NCBI GenBank assembly: GCA_002708845.1 | Contig: PAPI01000004.1 | Coordinates: 186,001-250,000 of the forward strand | Direction: 5' to 3' | DNA: 64,000 nt | Origin: Leeuwenhoekiella sp. | GTDB lineage: Bacteria > Bacteroidota > Bacteroidia > Flavobacteriales > Flavobacteriaceae | In this document: positions 42,023 to 50,358 of the stretch, piece after piece | How positions within the stretch are numbered: position 1 is the stretch's first letter | Layout: each line of letters opens with the position of its first letter | Position numbers and translations under genes: made by a program | Notes under the pieces: model-generated | Told to the model about the DNA's origin: nothing | The model's database searches: none | Seen by the model: only the letters and a program-made list of their open reading frames with translations

Positions 42023-43813
42023 TTATTTTCGTGAAAAACTCACCAGCATACGGCGGTAAGCGGTCAATAGTTTTGATTTGGAAATAAAACCGTGGTATTT
42101 GCCGTTCTTGATGACGGGTAAATTCCAGGCCCCGCTTTCCTGAAATTTACGCATTACTGCCTTGGCCGAATCGGACTCCAGGTAGATATACTCTGGTGCG
42201 GCGTGCATAATACTTCTAATGGTTGTCGTATCATACAGGGTGCTGTCAAACATAATTTCACGTATGTCATCTAGGGTAATCACACCTACCAGTTCGTCAT
42301 CTTCATTAACTACCGGAAACAGGTTACGTGCCGATTTAGCTACAGCGTTTTTAACCATTTCGCCTAAAGTCATTTCGGGACGTACGCGAATGAAATTGGA
42401 TTCGATCACACTTTCCACATTAAGCAGGGTGAGAACCGCCTGATCTTTATCGTGGGTGATGAGTTCACCTTTTAGTCCCAACTCCATCCCGTAAACCGAA
42501 TGGGGTAAAAAGTACTTATTAATACCATAGGCAAGTGCCGCAGTGGTCATCAGCGGAATAAAAAGACCGTAACCGCCGGTAATTTCTGCAATGAGGAAGA
42601 TGGCTGTAAGCGGTGCATGCAGCACTCCGGCCAGCAAACCGGTCATTCCTACAAGTGTAAAATTACTTTCAGAGACGTGAATACCCTGTATACCCAGATT
42701 ATTAACCACTTTTGCGAGGCAGTTTCCCATCACACTACCCATAAAAAGCACGGGTGCAAATATTCCGCCTATACCGCCACCGGCAAACGTAATCGCAGAG
42801 GCGATTACCTTAAAAAAAACCAGCCCCGCGAGCAAAGCAATCACCACCCAGATGTTGTCGAGATAATCATTGAAAAAGGTTGAACCCAGTGCAGGCACAG
42901 CTTTGCCTTCAAGCAATTTGTTGATCATATCAAAACCCTCCCCGTATAGCGGCGGAATAAAAAACAGTAAAACACCCAGACTTGCCCCTGCAAGAACTAG
43001 CCTGACCGTGGCCGACTTCCAACGAGTAAAAAGCTTTTGGGTTTGAAAATAGGCCTTGCTAAAATATACTGAAACCAGACCGGCAACGACACCCAGAATG
43101 ATGTAGTAGGGGAAGTCTTCAATGCCAAAGGTATCTTTAAGCTCAAAAGGTAAAATCGTGTCTGAACCAAAGAAAAAATAAGAAGTGAGAATTGCAGAAA
43201 GCGAAGCCAGCAAAAGCGGCATAAGCGATAATAAAGTCAGGTCCAGACTAAAAACTTCTACCGCAAAAATGATTGCTGCAATAGGCGCCTTAAAAATACA
43301 GGACATCGCGCCTGCCGCTGCACATCCTAAAAGCAGCGTACGATGTGCCTGATCCATATGAAAAATGCGCGATAGGTATGAACTTATACCTGCACCGGTT
43401 ACCACAGTAGGACTCTCCAGACCAACCGAACCCCCAAAACCCACCGTAATAGGAGCGGTAATTAGTGAAGCATAGGCCTGGTAGTTACGCAAAAGGCCTT
43501 TTCGTTTAGATATAGCTCTTAGTGTGGCTGGCACCCCGTGACTCATCGGGTTGCGTATTACAAATTTCACAATGAGTATTGTGATCGCCAGGCCGATGAT
43601 GGGGAATAAAAAGTAAAAACCGTATCGGTAGTTTTCTACCAGTTTACCCTCCAGCAGATTTTGAATAATGTGGGTAATGTTTTTGATTAACACAGCACCC
43701 AGTCCCGCAAGAAATCCTGTAACTGCACTTAAAAAATAAATAAAGGTAGTCTTAGATATGTGCTTATAGCGCCAGGCGTGAAAGCGATGTAAAAGCGGTT
43801 TTTTACCGGGCAT
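42023..43813 (-). CDS. ClC-family chloride channel/antiporter with CBS domains
   Basis: A 596-aa membrane protein with about 12 helices. The ion-path motif appears as GSVGLESP (gating Glu, replacing the common GREGP) and GGIGGIFAPVLFMG near the second filter. Residues ~455-590 hold two CBS domains (RVRPEMTLGEMVKNAV; VITLDDIREIMF; ESGAWNLPVIKNG) likely to regulate by nucleotide binding. Exchanges or conducts chloride and possibly other anions. Confidence 0.94.
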   Translation of the reverse strand: MPGKKPLLHRFHAWRYKHISKTTFIYFLSAVTGFLAGLGAVLIKNITHIIQNLLEGKLVENYRYGFYFLFPIIGLAITILIVKFVIRNPMSHGVPATLRAISKRKGLLRNYQAYASLITAPITVGFGGSVGLESPTVVTGAGISSYLSRIFHMDQAHRTLLLGCAAAGAMSCIFKAPIAAIIFAVEVFSLDLTLLSLMPLLLASLSAILTSYFFFGSDTILPFELKDTFGIEDFPYYIILGVVAGLVSVYFSKAYFQTQKLFTRWKSATVRLVLAGASLGVLLFFIPPLYGEGFDMINKLLEGKAVPALGSTFFNDYLDNIWVVIALLAGLVFFKVIASAITFAGGGIGGIFAPVLFMGSVMGNCLAKVVNNLGIQGIHVSESNFTLVGMTGLLAGVLHAPLTAIFLIAEITGGYGLFIPLMTTAALAYGINKYFLPHSVYGMELGLKGELITHDKDQAVLTLLNVESVIESNFIRVRPEMTLGEMVKNAVAKSARNLFPVVNEDDELVGVITLDDIREIMFDSTLYDTTTIRSIMHAAPEYIYLESDSAKAVMRKFQESGAWNLPVIKNGKYHGFISKSKLLTAYRRMLVSFSRK

Positions 43814-43836
43814 AATAGATGAGTTTTAAAAAAATT

Positions 43837-43844
43837 CAAAAGTA
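43837..43844 (-). promoter_or_regulatory. -7 element (TActTTTG) of the ClC gene
   Basis: Minus-strand TACTTTTG, exact match, 23 bp before the start codon. Confidence 0.45.
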
Positions 43845-43893
43845 ATTGCTCAACTCATAATCTTAAGTAACAAGGGCTACATATTTTCAAAAA

Positions 43894-43920
43894 AAAATCC
43901 CTGTTTTTAGCAGGGATTTT
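43894..43920. terminator. Terminator hairpin after the bacilliredoxin gene
   Basis: Stem AAAATCCCTG (43894-43903) / CAGGGATTTT (43911-43920) with T runs on either side in each orientation. It ends the bacilliredoxin transcript. Confidence 0.85.
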
Positions 43921-43937
43921 TAAGCAAAGGCTAAAGC

Positions 43938-44348
43938 CTAGCAATATTCATTGAATGCATCAATTAAATTATCTGCGATTAATTCTGCAGGACGGCCTTC
44001 TATATGATGGCGTTCAAGCATATGTACCAGTTCTCCGTCTTTAAACAAGGCCATTGAAGGCGAAGAAGGAGGGAAGGGCACCATGAAGCCACGAGCCAGT
44101 TCAGTAGCTTCGCGGTCTACGCCGGCAAATACGGTAAATAAATTATCTGGAGTTTTGGCATTTTGAAGAGCCATACGCGCACCGGGTCTGGCATTTGCTG
44201 CAGCACAGCCACAAACCGAGTTCACAACCACAAGGGTTGTACCTTCTTTTTTCATAGCTGCCTCTACATCATCGGTGGTATGTAATTCGGTGAAACCTAC
44301 TGAAGTAAGATCTTCACGCATAGGTTTTACTAATTCTGCTGGATACAT
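43938..44348 (-). CDS. BrxA/BrxB-type bacilliredoxin
   Basis: A 136-aa thioredoxin-fold protein of the YphP/YqiW family. The active motif is CGC in VVNSVCGCAAANARPGARMA, typical of bacilliredoxins, which reduce mixed disulphides with low-molecular-weight thiols (bacillithiol in Firmicutes and some Bacteroidota). A TAtcTTTG promoter element lies at 44374-44381. Confidence 0.93.
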   Translation of the reverse strand: MYPAELVKPMREDLTSVGFTELHTTDDVEAAMKKEGTTLVVVNSVCGCAAANARPGARMALQNAKTPDNLFTVFAGVDREATELARGFMVPFPPSSPSMALFKDGELVHMLERHHIEGRPAELIADNLIDAFNEYC

Positions 44349-44373
44349 AAGTTCTATTTTTTATTTTGGTTTA

Positions 44374-44381
44374 CAAAGATA
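44374..44381 (-). promoter_or_regulatory. -7 element (TAtcTTTG) of the bacilliredoxin gene
   Basis: Minus-strand TATCTTTG, exact match, 25 bp before the start codon. Confidence 0.45.
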
Positions 44382-44438
44382 TAAAATAATAGTCGGGCAG
44401 TTTAATCAAACCCTACGTCTGGTATGCGTTTTTATTTT

Positions 44439-44603
44439 GGGCGCATCTTTGCCTGCTGGCAAAGGCAGGCCTGCCTCTACCGTTAGGTAGGCTTTCGGCC
44501 GTCGCTGTTTACCCCTGCGGTTACCCAGTGTTTTTACTGATAGGAAATCATAATAAGATACCACAGGGGAAAAGGAGCTCCACAGGGCCTCAATCCTTTG
44601 CGC
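44439..44603 (+). ncRNA. Candidate structured RNA / dispersed repeat element (copy 2)
   Basis: It begins GGGCGCA, contains AGGCTTTCGGCCGTCGCT and ends CTCAATCCTTTGCGC. The ends pair as GCGCA (44441-44445) / TGCGC (44599-44603), a different sequence from copy 1 at the same place. Other pairings: TTTGCC/GGCAAA (44448-44463), palindrome GGCAGGCCTGCC (44464-44475), CTACC/GGTAG (44477-44490) and long-range CCCCTG/CAGGGG (44512-44517, 44564-44569). It occupies nearly half of the 374-bp gap between the bacilliredoxin and TerB/DnaJ genes, which holds no gene. Confidence 0.4.
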
Positions 44604-44658
44604 AATTGATAACAGTAACATTTTTGGCTATTCACGGACTTACCTCTTGCAAAGACAT

Positions 44659-44666
44659 TATTTTTG
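44659..44666 (+). promoter_or_regulatory. -7 element (TAttTTTG) of the TerB/DnaJ gene
   Basis: TATTTTTG lies 56 bp before the ATG. The leader includes a small hairpin GCGGTT/AACCGC (44688-44701). Confidence 0.45.
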
Positions 44667-44722
44667 CAGCACATAAAAAGATACCTCGCGGTTAAAACCG
44701 CAACTACAATAAAAACGAATAC

Positions 44723-45469
44723 ATGGTAAAATGGATAGGAGCTCTTATTGGCTTTGCCTACCGCGGATTTCTGGGCGCGGTTGCTGGCTACGTAATAGGC
44801 ATGCTTATTGATAATTTATTTTTTAGCAATCAAAAATCAGGACCTACACAAAGGAGATCACCTTTTGGAGGGCAACAAACTACCGTAACTCCGGGAGATT
44901 TTGAACTCAATTTGCTTTCGCTTTGCTCTATTGTAATCAAAGCAGACGGACAGGTGAGTCAGCGTGAGATGGACTATGTGCGACAGTATTTTGTACAGGC
45001 TTACGGAAAAGAGCGGGCCAATGCAACCTTTAGAACCTTTAATGAGGTTGTGAAAAAGCGCGAAATAAACGCCCAGCGTATTTGCGCGTATTTGACCCAA
45101 AGAACCCGACGCGAAGTCCGCCTGCAAATTGTGCATTTTCTGTTTGGGATTGCGCAGGCAGATGGTACTGTTTCTGCTTCAGAGGTTTCTAAAATCTCTG
45201 AAATCGCCCGCTATCTCGGTTTGAGCACCAATGAGTTCGAAGGGCTTAAAGCGATGTTCTTTAAAAATGCAGACAGCGCTTACAAAATTCTGGAGATTGA
45301 TAAGTCGGCAACTGATGCCGAAGTCAAAAAGGCGTATCGCGAAATGGCCAAAAAATACCATCCTGATAAGCTGCAGCATATGGATGAAGCCTATCGTGCC
45401 GGTGCTGAGGAGAAATTCCGGAATGTGCAGAACGCCTATGAGACCATTCAGAAAGAGCGGGGGATGTAA
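44723..45469 (+). CDS. DjlA-like TerB/DnaJ-domain protein
   Basis: A 248-aa protein with an N-terminal glycine-rich membrane segment (FAYRGFLGAVAGYVIGMLID), a TerB-like helical domain (~60-170; SIVIKADGQVSQREMDYVR, GIAQADGTVSASEVSKI) and a C-terminal J domain (~185-248; HPD in KKYHPDKLQH). The order is that of DjlA, a membrane-bound DnaK co-chaperone. Its promoter lies just after the candidate RNA element. Confidence 0.9.
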   Translation: MVKWIGALIGFAYRGFLGAVAGYVIGMLIDNLFFSNQKSGPTQRRSPFGGQQTTVTPGDFELNLLSLCSIVIKADGQVSQREMDYVRQYFVQAYGKERANATFRTFNEVVKKREINAQRICAYLTQRTRREVRLQIVHFLFGIAQADGTVSASEVSKISEIARYLGLSTNEFEGLKAMFFKNADSAYKILEIDKSATDAEVKKAYREMAKKYHPDKLQHMDEAYRAGAEEKFRNVQNAYETIQKERGM

Positions 45470-45604
45470 GCTGTTTTTGACATTCCAGATTTATCATTTT
45501 GGTTAAAATAAAGTCTTTTTGATATCAATCGTTTGCGTTGTCTTTTATGGAAATGCCTGGAAATTAGCTTCTTGATTTGAGGCTTTTGGATTACTTTTAT
45601 CCAG

Positions 45605-45612
45605 TAATTTTG
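45605..45612 (+). promoter_or_regulatory. -7 element (TAatTTTG) before the T9SS adhesin gene
   Basis: TAATTTTG lies 86 bp before the ATG, with TTTG at 45585-45588 as a -33 candidate (16-bp spacer, slightly short). The remainder of the 230-bp gap after the TerB/DnaJ gene shows no gene. Confidence 0.4.
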
Positions 45613-45698
45613 CATTTCATCTATAAACAATAGGCACTAAAAAGTGCAGACTAACGTTAGTAGTCTAAATTTAACCCTAACCAGAGCCCCTTTCTGTT

Positions 45699-48600
45699 AT
45701 GTCTCAAAGATTTTTACTTTGTAGCCTTTTCCTATTTATTAGCTTTTTTAGCAAGGCGCAGACCGTTACGGTTGATAGTCCAAGACCTGCCGAAGATTTA
45801 GTTAGTATACTTTTTGATGATTCGTGTGCCGAGATTTCTAATGTTTCTATTTCTTCTACTCAGGCAGCAGGATATTTCAATAATAATGGTGGTGCGTTTC
45901 CTCTTAGAGATGGGGTTGTTTTACGTACCGGGGTCGCCAGTTTGAGTGCCGGACCTTACACCGGAAATGATGCTGAACTCAGCACCAGTCTTAATTCAAA
46001 CGGCGATGCCTATCTACAGGACCTCAATGCTGCATCTGGAAATACCGGAGAAATTTTAGAAACCAGTTTTTTAGAATTTGAGTTTGTACCCCTGGCCAGT
46101 AATTTTAGTTTCAATTTTATATTCGCGTCAAACGAGTATGGCGAATGGCAATGCTCATCCCAGGATATTATGGCAATCGTACTTACCGATTTGGGAAGCG
46201 GGCAGTCTCAAAACCTTGCAGTTACTGCAGCGGGAGAGGCGGTAGCGGTGCGTAACATCAGAGACCAGCGTAATAATCCCGCCTGTAATGGAATTAATGA
46301 TGATTTATTTGATTCGTATGAAGTAAACAATCCACGGTCAACCATAAATATGAGAGGTTACACCCAGGTGCTTAATGCCTCTTCAAATATCACTCCCGGT
46401 AATTCGTATCGCATACGCATAGCCATTGCAGACGCTAATGATGCAGATTTTGACTCTGCTATTTTCCTGCAGGGAGGCAGCTTCAATACCAGTGTAGATC
46501 TGGGGCCTGATTTGACACTATGCAGTGGGGATAGTGCAACACTCACTACGGACCTTGATGCCTCGGTTTATGAACATCGCTGGCTGTATAACGGAACTAT
46601 CATTACAGGGCAGACCGGCAATACAATCAGCGTTAACCAAAGCGGTACCTACAGTGTACGGGTTACAAACAATGGCTGCCTTATAACAGATGAGGTGGTG
46701 ATCAACGAACTTTCGGTACGGGAACCCGAAGATTTGGAGGCCTGTTACAATGGAGGTCAGCCCGCATCTTTTGATCTAACCCAGAATAATGCTTCAAGTT
46801 TGGGATTGCGTAATAATGAGTTTGAAGTGGTATATTATGCCTCTCAGGCAGATCTCAATGCCGGGCAGGCTATTCCGCAAGGCGAAATTACTAATTACCA
46901 AAGCTCGGGGAATCAAACCATTTTTATCAGACTACGCAGCGAGAATACCGGTAATTTTTGTGATGCTGTTTACGATTTTAGACTTACAGTCCTGCCTGAA
47001 ATTACAATAAGTCAACCTAAACCCCTTGAGCGTTGCGCTTCGGGAACCACAGACACTTCTTTCAATCTTACCCAAATCAACAACCGTATTTTAAACGGGC
47101 AGAATCCGGCAAATTTCAATATCACGTTTTATGAGTCTGAAGCTGATGCTCAAAGTGCCAGTGCCGAGGTTGCATCGCCTTATATTTTACCTGCAGGAAC
47201 AAGCAGACGGACACTTTGGGCTCGTGTGGCTTACGTTAGCGAAGAACGGTGCTTCGAGACGGTGTCTTTTGATATTCTGATCAATAATCCACCTCTGGTA
47301 GATAGTCTTTCAGATGTATATACCTGTACTTCGTACGAACTACCGGCACTTACAAATGGCGCCTATTTTCTCGGCCCCAATGGTACCGGCCAACGCCTCA
47401 ATACCGGTGAAATCATTACCGAAGACACCGAGATTTTTATTTACAACGGTCCTGATGCCAATGGCTGCAGCAGCCAGTCGGTTTTTAGTGTAAACATCGT
47501 GTCAGATTACGATCTTGCTGAGCGGGAGGCTTGTAAAGCATTTGAAATCCCGGTTACTCGGGCCGGAGCTTATTATACGCAACCCGGTGGTCCGTCTGGC
47601 ACAGGAACCCTCATTCCAGCCGGTACAGAGCTTACAACATCGCAAACCATTTATTTTTACTTTGAAGAAAACGGTACCGTATGTCGTGACGATGCTTTTG
47701 CCATTACGGTTTTTCCATTACCTCCGGTTGACGAGCCCGAAGGGGTGATTACCTGTACGAATTATACCCTGCCGCCGCTAACCAACGGAAATTATTATAC
47801 CCAACCTGATGGTGGAGGTACACAACTCAATGCCGGCGACGTTATACGCAGTACCCAAACGGTTTATATTTTTAACGATGACGGTCGTTGTACTAATGAA
47901 TATCCCTGGCGTATTTTCATAGTTCCTCGTTTTAATGATGTGACACGCTGCGGTTCATACCGCCTGCCCAACGCTGAGCAGGGTAGTTTTTATACCCAAC
48001 CCAATGGTGCAGGGACAGCGCTAAGTCCTGGTAGCACGATTACCACCTCGCAACGGGTTTACTATTTTGTAGAAACCAACTCCGGTACTAACTGTACTGC
48101 AGATTATTCGTTTGAGGTCACGGTAATTGAGATCCCCCAGGTAGATTCTATAGATGATCAATTGCTGTGTGAAGGCGATGTTTTTGTTCTGCCTACTTTG
48201 GCAAATGGAAATTACTTTGATGAACCCAATCGTCAGGGAAATCAATACACCGCGGGTACCGAGATTAGCGAAAGCATCACTTTGTATATCAACAATAGGG
48301 TGAACGGTTGTTCAGACGAAACCAGTTTTGAGATTGAAGTACGGCCTACTTTACCTATTGATAACCTCACTTTTGTTTATTCCTGTGAGTCTTATGTGCT
48401 TCCTGATTTAATCGACGGAACCTATTTTACAGAGTCTCAGGGGCAGGGATCGCGTATTGAACCTGGCACCGTTATAGATACCACGACTACCGTTTACATT
48501 TACAACGGGTACGATGATTTCCCCGAATGTTATTCGGAAAATGCTTTTCAAATTAATATTCTGGCAGTCACCGTTCCGGTTTTTGAGGATGTTGCGGCCT

Positions 48601-49763
48601 GTGATAGCTTTACCCTTCCACCCCTCGACGAGGGAGACTATTTTACTGAAAGTGGCGGTCAGGGAACGATGCTCACTGCTGGAGATGTAATTACTACAAC
48701 GCAGGAACTTTTTATCTATGCCCGTAATGGGACGCGTTTCTTTTGTGAAGACGAAAGCAGCTTTACCATAACCGTGTCCCAAACTCCGGTATTGACTCCG
48801 GAACCTGATGTGGAGCAGTGCGGAAGTTACATCCTTCCCGACTTACCCCAGGATGTTTTTACACAGGACTATTATTTTGGGCCGAATAAACAAAATCGCA
48901 TTGATCCAGCAGATTATGAACTGTTACCGGGCACGTACATGATTTACAAGTATGCCGAAGCTACAGATAATCCCAATTGTTTTGCCGAAGATGTTTTTGA
49001 AGTTACGGTCTATCCGTTACTCGATTTTGCGGTAGAAGGCGGTACTATTTGCAGGGATGCCGTTAGCGGAGATGTGATCAGCACTACGCTATTAGAATCG
49101 GGTTTAAATCCTGCGGAATTTTTAGTGAGTTGGACCTTAAACGGTACAGTTGTGGGGCAGGGTCCTGATTTTGTAGCTTCTGAGGCTGGCGTCTACACGG
49201 TATCTACCGAAAAGTTGAATCCGGAAATTGGTGCTGATTGCAATTACAATCCTACTACCGTTGAGGTTTTTGAGTCGGCTGTACCCGTACTCGATGCCGA
49301 AGTGAGTCAGCCTTTTGCAGAAACTTCTGTGATAGAGGTTATTATAACACAGGGTTTTGGCACGTATGAGTATAAGCTTGATAACGACTTTTTTCAGGAA
49401 AGTCCACGTTTTGAAAATGTGCAACCGGGAGTACATACCGTGACCGTTCGTGGTGTAAACGGAACCTGTGGTGCGGCAGTCATTGAAGTTTTGGTCATTG
49501 ATTACCCCAGATACTTTACACCCAATGGCGATGGCTTTCACGACACCTGGAACATCAGTTCGTTACAGGATTATCCCGAGGCCCAGATTTTTATATTCAA
49601 TCGTTTCGGGAAGCTTATAAAAAGTTTAGATCCTAACGGACCAGGCTGGGACGGCACATACAACGGTCGCCTCCTACCCTCAGATGACTATTGGTTTAAT
49701 GTGGAGTTTATCTACGAAGAACGACCGCTAGTATTTAAATCGCATTTTACATTGAAGCGGTAA
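45699..49763 (+). CDS. T9SS type B secreted repeat protein (choice-of-anchor L)
   Basis: A 1354-aa secreted protein with signal peptide (FLLCSLFLFISFFSKAQ). Residues ~25-260 form a choice-of-anchor L domain (PLRDGVVLRTGVASLSAG, FNFIFASNEYGEWQCSSQD), followed by an Ig/PKD-like part (~265-530). Residues ~540-1107 hold about eight degenerate repeats of ~65-75 aa with the core Y-x-L-P-x-L-x-x-G-x-Y-F/Y, a G-x-G turn, and T-x-Y-I-Y. The C-terminus is a gliding-motility (CHU_C/type B) T9SS signal: RYFTPNGDGFHDTWNIS, IFIFNRFGKLI, SDDYWFNVEF. Probably a cell-surface adhesin. The repeats carry paired Cys residues. Confidence 0.92.
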   Translation: MSQRFLLCSLFLFISFFSKAQTVTVDSPRPAEDLVSILFDDSCAEISNVSISSTQAAGYFNNNGGAFPLRDGVVLRTGVASLSAGPYTGNDAELSTSLNSNGDAYLQDLNAASGNTGEILETSFLEFEFVPLASNFSFNFIFASNEYGEWQCSSQDIMAIVLTDLGSGQSQNLAVTAAGEAVAVRNIRDQRNNPACNGINDDLFDSYEVNNPRSTINMRGYTQVLNASSNITPGNSYRIRIAIADANDADFDSAIFLQGGSFNTSVDLGPDLTLCSGDSATLTTDLDASVYEHRWLYNGTIITGQTGNTISVNQSGTYSVRVTNNGCLITDEVVINELSVREPEDLEACYNGGQPASFDLTQNNASSLGLRNNEFEVVYYASQADLNAGQAIPQGEITNYQSSGNQTIFIRLRSENTGNFCDAVYDFRLTVLPEITISQPKPLERCASGTTDTSFNLTQINNRILNGQNPANFNITFYESEADAQSASAEVASPYILPAGTSRRTLWARVAYVSEERCFETVSFDILINNPPLVDSLSDVYTCTSYELPALTNGAYFLGPNGTGQRLNTGEIITEDTEIFIYNGPDANGCSSQSVFSVNIVSDYDLAEREACKAFEIPVTRAGAYYTQPGGPSGTGTLIPAGTELTTSQTIYFYFEENGTVCRDDAFAITVFPLPPVDEPEGVITCTNYTLPPLTNGNYYTQPDGGGTQLNAGDVIRSTQTVYIFNDDGRCTNEYPWRIFIVPRFNDVTRCGSYRLPNAEQGSFYTQPNGAGTALSPGSTITTSQRVYYFVETNSGTNCTADYSFEVTVIEIPQVDSIDDQLLCEGDVFVLPTLANGNYFDEPNRQGNQYTAGTEISESITLYINNRVNGCSDETSFEIEVRPTLPIDNLTFVYSCESYVLPDLIDGTYFTESQGQGSRIEPGTVIDTTTTVYIYNGYDDFPECYSENAFQINILAVTVPVFEDVAACDSFTLPPLDEGDYFTESGGQGTMLTAGDVITTTQELFIYARNGTRFFCEDESSFTITVSQTPVLTPEPDVEQCGSYILPDLPQDVFTQDYYFGPNKQNRIDPADYELLPGTYMIYKYAEATDNPNCFAEDVFEVTVYPLLDFAVEGGTICRDAVSGDVISTTLLESGLNPAEFLVSWTLNGTVVGQGPDFVASEAGVYTVSTEKLNPEIGADCNYNPTTVEVFESAVPVLDAEVSQPFAETSVIEVIITQGFGTYEYKLDNDFFQESPRFENVQPGVHTVTVRGVNGTCGAAVIEVLVIDYPRYFTPNGDGFHDTWNISSLQDYPEAQIFIFNRFGKLIKSLDPNGPGWDGTYNGRLLPSDDYWFNVEFIYEERPLVFKSHFTLKR

Positions 49764-49848
49764 TTTTTTAAGAGCAGTAATCGGCAGTTCTGCTACTTAA
49801 AATAATTATAAATACGTATAGCGTAGTAGGTTGTTCTTAATTGTTGAT

Positions 49849-49856
49849 TAACTTTG
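49849..49856 (+). promoter_or_regulatory. -7 element (TAacTTTG) of the metal-efflux operon
   Basis: TAACTTTG ends 4 bp before the ATG at 49861, again leaving almost no leader. TTG at 49831-49833 is a possible -33 (15-bp spacer). Confidence 0.5.
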
Positions 49857-49860
49857 AGAT

Positions 49861-50262
49861 ATGAAAGCGATAACGACGGCTTTTTTATCGGTTTTTATTC
49901 TTGCTCAAAGCTTTAATGTAAGCTTTGGCGACTTTCTGCATTTACAAGATCTTGTTGCGCATTATCAATACCATCAGGAAACTTTTGGTGATGATGTATT
50001 TACGTTTGTAAACAAGCATTATGGGGAGCTCAAAGAGCAGCACAACAAAGAGCATCAGGAAGAACGTGAAGATCACGAGAAGCTTCCGTTTGAGCACCAG
50101 CATTCCTGTACGCATACCGTTATTGCACTACTAAATCAAAACGATAATTTACCTGAACTTAAAGCGATTCCTACTGATCAGGTTTCTGCAAATTTTGGGT
50201 ATCAGGAGTCGTATTCTCTCTTTTCTGCTTCCGGCATTTTTCAGCCCCCCCGAAACATTTAA
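49861..50262 (+). CDS. His-rich periplasmic protein of the metal-efflux operon
   Basis: A 133-aa protein with an N-terminal signal/anchor (AITTAFLSVFILAQSFNVSF) and a His/Glu-rich stretch at ~33-84 (HYQYHQE, KEHQEEREDHEK, FEHQHSCTHT; ten or more His and one Cys). I do not recognise a named family; it looks like a periplasmic metal (Cu/Zn) buffer or donor for the RND pump that follows. It is the promoter-proximal gene, so it probably senses or binds metal on the pump's side. Confidence 0.82.
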   Translation: MKAITTAFLSVFILAQSFNVSFGDFLHLQDLVAHYQYHQETFGDDVFTFVNKHYGELKEQHNKEHQEEREDHEKLPFEHQHSCTHTVIALLNQNDNLPELKAIPTDQVSANFGYQESYSLFSASGIFQPPRNI

Positions 50263-50358
50263 AAACAGCTTTCCTTTTTTGGCTTAAAGCCTTACGAGTT
50301 TTCTAGACACGCGTGATACGCTGTGTTTTCTCAGTTTTTAATGTTTTATCTAGTTGCT

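Noticed and set aside
50323-50358. Earlier ATG for the CusA-type gene
   Set aside because: Family members begin with MLN...SIRNKL, matching ATG 50359; the upstream extension is atypical.
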